Shown piece by piece: positions 16,067-22,443 of a stretch of 23,856 nucleotides of DNA (the stretch's first letter is position 1; every line of letters begins with the position of its first letter). The position numbers were made by a program, and so were the translations under genes. The DNA is from CAZHSN01 sp964535125 (lineage in GTDB: Bacteria > Armatimonadota > HRBIN16): assembly GCA_964535125.1 (NCBI GenBank), contig CAZHSN010000042.1, positions 1 to 23,856 of the forward strand, given 5' to 3'. Under the pieces are notes generated by a model. It saw nothing but the letters and a program-made list of their open reading frames with translations. It did no database searches and was not told the DNA's origin.

Positions 16067-16513
16067 ATGACACTCAAGCGATGGGAAGACCCGACCGAGG
16101 TAATGAACCGACTGCAGTCGGAGATGGACAGCATGATGCGTCAGTGGTTCGGTACAGGCCGAGCCGTACCGAATGCGGCGGCCGTATGGACTCCGCGAGC
16201 AGACCTGCGCGAGAACGAGAACGAATACGTGATCGCCATGGAACTGCCCGGCATCAAGCCGGAAGAAGTGGAGATCGAACTGCAGGGCGATGTGCTGACC
16301 GTCAAGGGCGAGCGACGCTTCGAGGACGTGGAGAACCGCAAGGACTATGTCCGCATTGAGCGCGCATACGGCACGTTCAGCCGCTCCTGGGGCTTCGACA
16401 AACCGGTTCAGACCGACAGTGTGACGGCGGCCTTCAACAACGGCGTGCTGACGATCACCCTGCCCAAGGCGGAGGCGGCCAAACCCAAGAAGGTTCAGGT
16501 TGTCACCGGGTAA
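16067..16513 (+). CDS. Small heat-shock protein, Hsp20/alpha-crystallin family
   Basis: A 148-residue protein of the usual length for bacterial Hsp20. The start is fixed by the near-consensus ribosome binding site. Residues of about 1-40 are the variable N-terminal arm (amphipathic, MNRLQSEMDSMMRQWF). Residues of about 42-137 are the alpha-crystallin domain, with RADLRENENEYVIAMELPG, KGERRFED and the family signature AAFNNGVLTITLPK. The C-terminal KKVQVVTG holds a V-x-V motif in the place of the I-x-I/V assembly motif. It is an ATP-independent holdase that keeps unfolding proteins available to DnaK and DnaJ, which flank it in the same operon. Its position between dnaK and dnaJ is where grpE sits in actinobacterial HspR operons. 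Confidence 0.95.
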   Translation: MTLKRWEDPTEVMNRLQSEMDSMMRQWFGTGRAVPNAAAVWTPRADLRENENEYVIAMELPGIKPEEVEIELQGDVLTVKGERRFEDVENRKDYVRIERAYGTFSRSWGFDKPVQTDSVTAAFNNGVLTITLPKAEAAKPKKVQVVTG

Positions 16514-16555
16514 TACCAGCGCAGGCCTGTAACCCGGATCATTACGCCTGAACGC

Positions 16556-16591
16556 GGGGCGGGGTGAGGCAGCAGGGCCTTGCCCCGCCCC
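16556..16591 (+). other. Intercistronic hairpin between hsp20 and dnaJ
   Basis: GGGGCGGGG (16556-16564) pairs perfectly with CCCCGCCCC (16583-16591). Inside, AGGC (16567-16570) can pair with GCCT (16577-16580) across a small TG/TG internal loop. It begins 42 bases after the hsp20 stop and ends 31 bases before the dnaJ ATG. No T-run follows, so partial termination, mRNA processing or stability control are all possible. Confidence 0.5.
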
Positions 16592-16622
16592 TGACATAAC
16601 AGGCCGTGCAGGGGGACATCAG

Positions 16623-17639
16623 ATGGAGCATAGATACAAAGACTACTACCAGATACTGGGTGTCTCGCGGGACGCTGCGGAAAAGGACATCAAGCAGGCG
16701 TACCGGAAACTGGCCCGAAAGTACCATCCGGATGTGAACCCGAACAACCGGGAGGCCGAGGAACGGTTCAAGGAGATCAGCGAAGCGTACGAAGTGCTGT
16801 CCAACCCCGACAAACGCTCCAAGTATGACCAGTACGGCGAATACTGGAAGCAGGCGACCCAAGCCGGGCCTCAAAACGGGTACGGCGGCTGGCCCGGCGG
16901 TGCCGGTGCAGGCGGTATGGGGGGCTTCAACCTTCAGGATCTGATAGATTCGCTGTTCGGAGGAATGGCCGGTCAGGGTGCTGACGGTCCGTTTGGGTAC
17001 GCCCCGCAATCGCCGCCTCAGGATGTTGAGCAACGCCTGCGTATCTCGCTGGCGGAAGCGTACACAGGCGTACAAAAACCGCTTCAGTTGGAGATGAGCG
17101 AGACGTGTACAGACTGCGGTGGAAGCGGTCAGGCCCGCTCTCGCGGCCGTTTCAGCATGGCGGCCTGTTCGTCGTGCCAGGGACGGGGTGTGCGGACGCG
17201 CCGGGAAAGCGTCACTGCCAGCATCCCCGCCGGCGTGGATACCGGTCGTAAGCTGAGGCTGAAGGGTATGGGGCCGGCATCCGCTTCCGGGCAGCGCGGC
17301 AACGTCATCCTGCACATCGAAGTCGCACCGGATCCGGTGTTTCGCCGAAATGGCGATGATCTGGAGGTGGATGTCGATGTGCCGATGACCACGGCCATGC
17401 TGGGAGGGCAGGTGACCGTTCCTACACTGGACGGACCGGTGACTGTGCCGATACGCGCCGGCACCCAGGCGGGCAAGCGGCTGCGGCTGGCCAACTTGGG
17501 CATGCCCAAAGGGCGACATGGTGAGCGTGGACATCTGTATGCACGCGTGCGTATACAGGTGCCGCAGCATCTCAATGCATCCGAGACCGAACTGGTGCAG
17601 CAACTGCACACACTACTGCAGGCGCGCGGCGCGATCTGA
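16623..17639 (+). CDS. dnaJ: DnaJ/Hsp40 co-chaperone with a reduced zinc domain
   Basis: A 338-residue protein. GGGGGA lies just upstream of the ATG. Residues of about 7-72 are the J-domain with HPD at 35-37, which stimulates DnaK ATPase. Residues of about 83-130 are glycine-rich (GGWPGGAGAGGMGGF). The zinc region has only two CxxCxGxG motifs, C162-TD-C165-GGSG and C182-SS-C185-QGRG, where classic DnaJ has four. By position before IPAGVDTGRKLRLKGMG they correspond to the first and last repeats, which together bind one zinc. The C-terminal substrate-binding domain follows (NVILHIEVAPDPVFRRNGDDL, then LGGQVTVPTLDG). It is shorter than typical 370-380-residue DnaJ and falls between type I and CbpA-like type II. 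It is the third gene of the HspR-type operon. Confidence 0.92.
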   Translation: MEHRYKDYYQILGVSRDAAEKDIKQAYRKLARKYHPDVNPNNREAEERFKEISEAYEVLSNPDKRSKYDQYGEYWKQATQAGPQNGYGGWPGGAGAGGMGGFNLQDLIDSLFGGMAGQGADGPFGYAPQSPPQDVEQRLRISLAEAYTGVQKPLQLEMSETCTDCGGSGQARSRGRFSMAACSSCQGRGVRTRRESVTASIPAGVDTGRKLRLKGMGPASASGQRGNVILHIEVAPDPVFRRNGDDLEVDVDVPMTTAMLGGQVTVPTLDGPVTVPIRAGTQAGKRLRLANLGMPKGRHGERGHLYARVRIQVPQHLNASETELVQQLHTLLQARGAI

Positions 17640-17655
17640 GCGGAAGGGTGACCCG

Positions 17656-18048
17656 ATGACCGAAACAGGACGCAACCGATATGAACCTGTCTATCTGATC
17701 AGTGTGGCAGCCCGTCTGTGCGATATGCATCCGCAGACCCTGCGTTTGTATGAGCGGCTGGGGCTGGTGGCGCCCCAGCGGGTCAACAGTAAAAACCGGA
17801 TGTACTCCGAGTACGACATCGAACGGCTGCAGCAGATACAGCGCTTGACACGCGATTTGGGTGTCAATCTGGCCGGTGTCGAAGTGATCCTGGATCTCCT
17901 CGATCGCGTGGAACGGCTGCAGACCGAAGTCGATGCGCTGCGTGACTCTCTGGAAGAGCAGGTCGTGGAGCGCGTCAGCGAAGCGCTCCGTCAGGCCAGC
18001 CGGCTTCCGGTCCGCGCGGTGCGCGAGCTGAGGCCGCCTGACAGATGA
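17656..18048 (+). CDS. hspR: HspR-type MerR-family heat-shock repressor
   Basis: A 130-residue protein. The start is the ATG at 17656, 16 bases after the dnaJ stop, with GGAAGGG upstream; the longer open frame overlaps dnaJ and is not conserved-looking. Residues of about 12-80 are a MerR winged helix: YLISVAARLCDMHPQTLRLYERLGLV, then VNSKNRMYSEYDIERLQQI (HPQTLRxYExxGLxxPxR is the HspR hallmark). GVNLAGVEVILDLLDRVERL leads into a coiled coil at about 85-115 for dimerisation. HspR proteins bind the HAIR operator with DnaK as co-repressor and are released when DnaK is occupied by unfolded proteins. A HAIR-like site lies at 14080-14100 ahead of dnaK, so a closed feedback loop is likely. It is the last gene of the operon. 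Confidence 0.92.
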   Translation: MTETGRNRYEPVYLISVAARLCDMHPQTLRLYERLGLVAPQRVNSKNRMYSEYDIERLQQIQRLTRDLGVNLAGVEVILDLLDRVERLQTEVDALRDSLEEQVVERVSEALRQASRLPVRAVRELRPPDR

Positions 18049-18122
18049 TGTTTTTGCGGCTGACGTGACATAATAGACTATCGCCGGTCTCGCTCTAGCT
18101 CTGACCGTTGAAGGAGTCCGTA

Positions 18123-19115
18123 ATGTCGTATCAGCCGAATGATGACCGCTACGCCGAGATGCACTATAACCGGTGCGGGCGCAGCGGTCTGTTGCTTCCC
18201 GCGCTGTCTCTGGGGCTGTGGCACAACTTTGGAGGTGTCGACACGCTGCGGAACGCGCGCCACATGATGCTGCATGCGTTCGATGCCGGCATCACGCACT
18301 TTGATCTGGCGAATAACTACGGTCCTCCTCCCGGATCGGCGGAGGAAAACTTCGGCCGGATCATGGCCTCTGACCTTCGGCCCTACCGCGATGAACTGAT
18401 CATCTCCACCAAAGCGGGGTACCGGATGTGGCCCGGACCGTATGGCGAGTGGGGCAGCCGCAAATACCTGCTGGCCAGCCTTGATCAGTCGCTCCGCCGT
18501 ATGGGGTTGGACTATGTCGATATCTTCTACTCGCATCGTCCGGATCCCGATACACCGCTTGAAGAGACCATGAGCGCGCTTGCCCAGGCTGTCCGGTCGG
18601 GCAAGGCGTTGTATGTGGGCGTCTCCTCGTACTCGCCGCATCAAACCGCTTCGGCCGCCTCGCTGCTGCGCGAGATGGGCGTGTCGTGTGCGATCCATCA
18701 GCCGCTGTATAACATGCTCGTCCCGGATGTCGAGTACAACCTGCTGCAAGTGCTGCAGCAGGAAGGTATCGGGTGTATCGCGTTCTGTCCGCTGGCGCAG
18801 GGCCTGTTGACCGACCGGTACCTGTCGGGTATTCCTGCCGACTCGCGCGCGGCGCGACCGACCGGGTTCCTGAAAGCCGACTCGGTAACCGACGACTTGG
18901 TGCGCAAGTTACATGCGCTTAACGACTTGGCGCGGCAGCGTGGGCAGACACTGGCGCAAATGGCGTTGGCATGGGTGCTGCGTGATCCGCGTGTCACCAG
19001 CGCGTTGATTGGCGCCAGCCGCGTGGAACAGATAGACCAGAATCTGGGTGCGCTGCACAGTGCGCCGTTTACTCCTGACGAGTTGAACCAGATCGAAACC
19101 TGTCTGCGTGCTTGA
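18123..19115 (+). CDS. yghZ: Aldo/keto reductase, YghZ (L-glyceraldehyde 3-phosphate reductase) type
   Basis: A 330-residue protein. AAGGAG at 18111-18116 stands 6 bases before the ATG; the in-frame TTG at 18108 lacks such a site. It closely resembles E. coli YghZ/Gpr through CGRSGLLLPALSLGLWHNFG, ITHFDLANNYGPPPGSAEEN, ELIISTKAGYRMWPGPYG and LDYVDIFYSHRPD. The catalytic tetrad is D61, Y66, K97 and H138. It is an NADPH-dependent cytoplasmic reductase of small aldehydes; in E. coli it reduces L-glyceraldehyde 3-phosphate and detoxifies methylglyoxal. It lies 74 bases after hspR on the same strand, so read-through from the stress operon is possible, although a weak TAATAG-type -10 near 18071 could give independent expression. 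The TTTTTG after hspR is not preceded by a good stem. Confidence 0.92.
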   Translation: MSYQPNDDRYAEMHYNRCGRSGLLLPALSLGLWHNFGGVDTLRNARHMMLHAFDAGITHFDLANNYGPPPGSAEENFGRIMASDLRPYRDELIISTKAGYRMWPGPYGEWGSRKYLLASLDQSLRRMGLDYVDIFYSHRPDPDTPLEETMSALAQAVRSGKALYVGVSSYSPHQTASAASLLREMGVSCAIHQPLYNMLVPDVEYNLLQVLQQEGIGCIAFCPLAQGLLTDRYLSGIPADSRAARPTGFLKADSVTDDLVRKLHALNDLARQRGQTLAQMALAWVLRDPRVTSALIGASRVEQIDQNLGALHSAPFTPDELNQIETCLRA

Positions 19116-19202
19116 GGCAGCGCCGGTGTTACGCGCTTCATCGCAGGATCACAGACATGCGGGTGGCCATCGTGGGGCGCCTTCCGAGAGAGGCTGCCGG
19201 GC

Positions 19203-22200
19203 GTGCTGACGCGGTTTGAGTGCGCGGCTGACACAGGTGAAGGGCGTCTGAGCACCGTCATCGGGCGGTTCGGCGACAACGGGCTGGACTACCTGGAGCG
19301 GATTGTGCTGACGGCGCCTCCGGGCTTCAGGGTTCGACGAGCCGGCGTGCGGGTGCACATCCATCACGGTGCACAGTTAGAACTGCTGCCTGCGCAACGC
19401 CGTCCGCACCTGTTAGTGCGGGTGAACGGCGGTATGTGGACGCGTCACCCGCTGGACATCGACCGCAATATGGAGCGGTGGGTGGATCTGGATATCGCGC
19501 CGCACCGCCTGAAATCCGGCGCGAACACCCTGGATATCAGCTCCAATGTGATCAGCCGCGGTAACATGACCGACACAAGCCTGGATCTGCTGGGTCATGG
19601 TCGACGGTTCGGCGTCACACGCAGTTGGTATGCCCATGAGCCGGACGGCCCCTGGATGCCTGTGAGAGACCGCAACTGGGGCGTACGCCTCTGGCTGGAT
19701 GCCACTCCAGAGGCTGAACCCGCTGGTGACGCAGCAAACTGGCGTATCGTCGCTCCGGTGGCGTTAACGGTCAGTACACCGCACCAGCTTAGCGCCGAGT
19801 GTACACCCTTCGGGGACTCTCGGAACGGTTCGCTCCGGGTGGACTGGAGTGTCTCCGGTCCGGCCGTGGTCGATCCAGATGGAATGATCGAAGCGTTCGG
19901 CTCTGGACGGGTCATCGTCACCGCGCGGCTAGGCGCACAGAAGCAGGAATGGGCAATCTCAGCGCTGCGTCGCGGACCGGCCGGTGTTATCGCTGCGGAC
20001 AGCCCAGCGCGGTTGCGCGCCCCGCTGCCTCCGGGTGCGACCGATCTGCGGGGAACTTGGATGTACCGCCCCGGCGACTTCACCGAATCCTCCGCACACT
20101 GGGAGCGGATCCATGTCCCCGGAACGCGCGAATCGCAGGGGTTCGGTCATCCCTGTACCGAACCGGGTGTCTACATGCGAACCGTGCCGGCGCTCCGGTT
20201 GCACCCAAGCGAACGTCTGTGGATCGGCCTAGATGGCGTCGCAGAGTCGGGGCGGCTGCGGGTGAATAACGCTGATGTGCCGGGCTGCCCCGACTTATGG
20301 ACCTCCGCTTGCCTGGACATCACGGAGCATCTGCCGCGCGGGGGCGATTTGATGTTGGAGATCGAGACCTCGTCTGCCAGAGATACACGCTTCATCGGCT
20401 TTCCAGCGGCAATCGGGCATCGGTTCACAGGCATCTGGCAATCGGTATGGCTGCGGACCACGGGCCCTGGAGCGATCCAGGATGTACACATCCGCCTGGA
20501 TCAGGGGATGGCGCTTGTGTCGGTCGGTGCGTCCGCGGCCGTCGGCGTCAGTCTCGATGCGGATGTGATGCTGTTTGATCCCCAGGGGCGGCGGGTCGGC
20601 CGGCAGACGGTTCGGTTGCGTGACGGCGAAGGCGTGGCGCGATTCGCCGTTAACGAGTCCATGTTCTGGTCTCCCGGGCGGCCTCATTTGTGTCTGCTGC
20701 GGGTGGATCTGCGGGCTGACGGCCGGATATCAGATACGCTGGAGCGCCGGTGCGGCCTGCGTACCGTGCGGTTTCAGGATGGTCGGCTCACCCTGAACGG
20801 GCGTCCGCTGAGGGTGCGCGGCGTGCTGCATTGGGCGTGGTATCCCGAGCTGCTGAGCGTGGATCCCTCGGAGCAGCTGATGCGTCGCGAATTGACGCAG
20901 ATTCGGGAACGCGGGTTTAACCTGGTAAAGGTGTGCATGTTCAGGTTCCCCGAGAGGTTCTACGCATTGTGTGACGAAATGGGTCTGCTGGTCTGGCAGG
21001 AGTATCCGGTATGGCTGACGTTCCCGCAAGAGAACAGCGCGTATGACCGGCAGGAGTGGCTTCAGAGGTACCGTTCGTGGGTTACATGGGACCGCCGCTT
21101 TGCGTCAGTGGTGCTGCGCAGCCTGACCTGCGAAGCGCATAACCCTGACGCGGCGCTGGCAGCCCAACTGGTCGAACAGACGCGTGGTATGACCGGAGAT
21201 CCCGTCTCGGACAACAGCGCCTACCTGAATCAACGGTTCAGTGACTGGTTGGACTGCCACTATTACCGCGAACTGCCTGACTTCGAGGCGGCGATTGCCG
21301 ATCTGACGGCCATGCTGCAGTCGCGTACGCCGCCAACCGGATATCTGACCGGCGAGGATATGGATGCGGACACATGGCCCGTCCCGGGTCCGTTAGCACG
21401 TCATCCCGGTTGGTGGAGGCATACCCCCCGGGTGACGGCTGCGGCGCGGGCCATCAAGAGTCTGGACGCACAGTTCGGCGGGCGATATGCCGCCCGGGCG
21501 TTGAACGCGTCGCGCACCCGTGCTCTGGAACTGCGTCAACGGTATTATGAGATCTATAGACAGCGGCCCGAACTCAGCGGATTTGTGATGACCGCGGTCA
21601 GAGATATCCAACAGACTGCGCCGGGGCTGCTGGACGACATCAACCGGCCGAAGTGGCCAGCGAGCGTCTGGCGACGGTTCAACAGCGAGACAATCTTTAT
21701 ACTGCAGACCCGTCGGCCATCGCGGACCTCCTGGGCCGGTGAGACCGAAGCACTGCAGTTCCGGCTCGCTGCCGGCGGGGAGTCGGGTTGGAGCGGGCAG
21801 GTACAGTGGACCGTGACGGGCGCCGGGCGGCGCCTGGCTTCCGGTCGTTTCGCCTGCCGTGCAGAGGGCGGAGCGGTAGCGGCTGTCGATCCGGTTTATG
21901 TGCTGATGCCTGAGGTGACACGTCCCACCCAAATGGTGGTGCGGTGCGGCGCTGTGGGGCCATCAGCGCTTTACAATGAGTGGAGTCTTTGGGTGTATCC
22001 CCGCCGTCAGCGCACCGTGTCAGTGGCCGACACATGGGACGATGCGCGCTGGATCGCGGTCCGGGGCGAGCCGGTCTTGTGGATAGCCGCCGCCACAGAT
22101 GAGACCCTGGCGCGTGTCCCATCGCCCTTCTGGCGTGAGATGGTAGTGCTATGGAGCCCCGAATGGGCGCCGGTGGCGGGACGCCTGTGGGGTGGTGAGG

Positions 22201-22430
22201 AGGCATGGGGTCTGCCAATCGGTAATCCGTTCGTCGATGAACCTGGCGTAGAAGCCTGGCGCCCCATACTGTTCGGATATAACGCACGGCTCAGCACCCG
22301 ACGTGTCGATTGGATTCGATGGATACGTGTGGGCCGCGGGGTGGTGTATGCCTCCGCGATAGACCTGCGTGTGGAGCATCCGTTGGCCGGCTGGCTGTGT
22401 GACCGCATGGCGGTCCCAAACCGCCGGTAG
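19203..22430 (+). CDS. Large GH2-like glycoside hydrolase with Ig-like and C-terminal accessory domains
   Basis: A 1075-residue protein read from a GTG with GAGAGG 9 bases upstream; no earlier in-frame start is visible. There is no signal peptide. Residues of about 1-170 form a beta-rich N-terminal domain. Residues of about 185-255 look like a bacterial Ig (Big) domain (WSVSGPAVVDPDGMIEAFGS). Residues of about 280-425 are the GH2 sugar-binding jelly roll (WERIHVPGTRESQGFG, FTGIWQSVWLR). Residues of about 425-520 are Ig-like, and about 525-815 are the TIM barrel (LNGRPLRVRGVLHWAWYP, ERGFNLVKVCMFRFPERFYALCDEMGLL). The acid/base is probably E644 in LRSLTCEAHNP, where the usual N-E pair is C-E. 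The nucleophile is probably E718 in LTGEDMDADTW. GFVMTAVRDIQ matches the GFVYTQLTD strand. Residues of about 820-1075 form a tail not assigned here. Substrate is unknown, and a beta-galactosidase call would be overreach. Confidence 0.78.
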   Translation: MLTRFECAADTGEGRLSTVIGRFGDNGLDYLERIVLTAPPGFRVRRAGVRVHIHHGAQLELLPAQRRPHLLVRVNGGMWTRHPLDIDRNMERWVDLDIAPHRLKSGANTLDISSNVISRGNMTDTSLDLLGHGRRFGVTRSWYAHEPDGPWMPVRDRNWGVRLWLDATPEAEPAGDAANWRIVAPVALTVSTPHQLSAECTPFGDSRNGSLRVDWSVSGPAVVDPDGMIEAFGSGRVIVTARLGAQKQEWAISALRRGPAGVIAADSPARLRAPLPPGATDLRGTWMYRPGDFTESSAHWERIHVPGTRESQGFGHPCTEPGVYMRTVPALRLHPSERLWIGLDGVAESGRLRVNNADVPGCPDLWTSACLDITEHLPRGGDLMLEIETSSARDTRFIGFPAAIGHRFTGIWQSVWLRTTGPGAIQDVHIRLDQGMALVSVGASAAVGVSLDADVMLFDPQGRRVGRQTVRLRDGEGVARFAVNESMFWSPGRPHLCLLRVDLRADGRISDTLERRCGLRTVRFQDGRLTLNGRPLRVRGVLHWAWYPELLSVDPSEQLMRRELTQIRERGFNLVKVCMFRFPERFYALCDEMGLLVWQEYPVWLTFPQENSAYDRQEWLQRYRSWVTWDRRFASVVLRSLTCEAHNPDAALAAQLVEQTRGMTGDPVSDNSAYLNQRFSDWLDCHYYRELPDFEAAIADLTAMLQSRTPPTGYLTGEDMDADTWPVPGPLARHPGWWRHTPRVTAAARAIKSLDAQFGGRYAARALNASRTRALELRQRYYEIYRQRPELSGFVMTAVRDIQQTAPGLLDDINRPKWPASVWRRFNSETIFILQTRRPSRTSWAGETEALQFRLAAGGESGWSGQVQWTVTGAGRRLASGRFACRAEGGAVAAVDPVYVLMPEVTRPTQMVVRCGAVGPSALYNEWSLWVYPRRQRTVSVADTWDDARWIAVRGEPVLWIAAATDETLARVPSPFWREMVVLWSPEWAPVAGRLWGGEEAWGLPIGNPFVDEPGVEAWRPILFGYNARLSTRRVDWIRWIRVGRGVVYASAIDLRVEHPLAGWLCDRMAVPNRR

Positions 22431-22443
22431 GACGGCCGATCGA

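Noticed and set aside
21456..21485. QFGG at residues 757-760 of the GH2-like protein read as a lost nucleophile (E to Q), implying a dead enzyme
   Set aside because: A better nucleophile candidate exists upstream, E718 in TGEDMDADTW, so inactivity is not supported.
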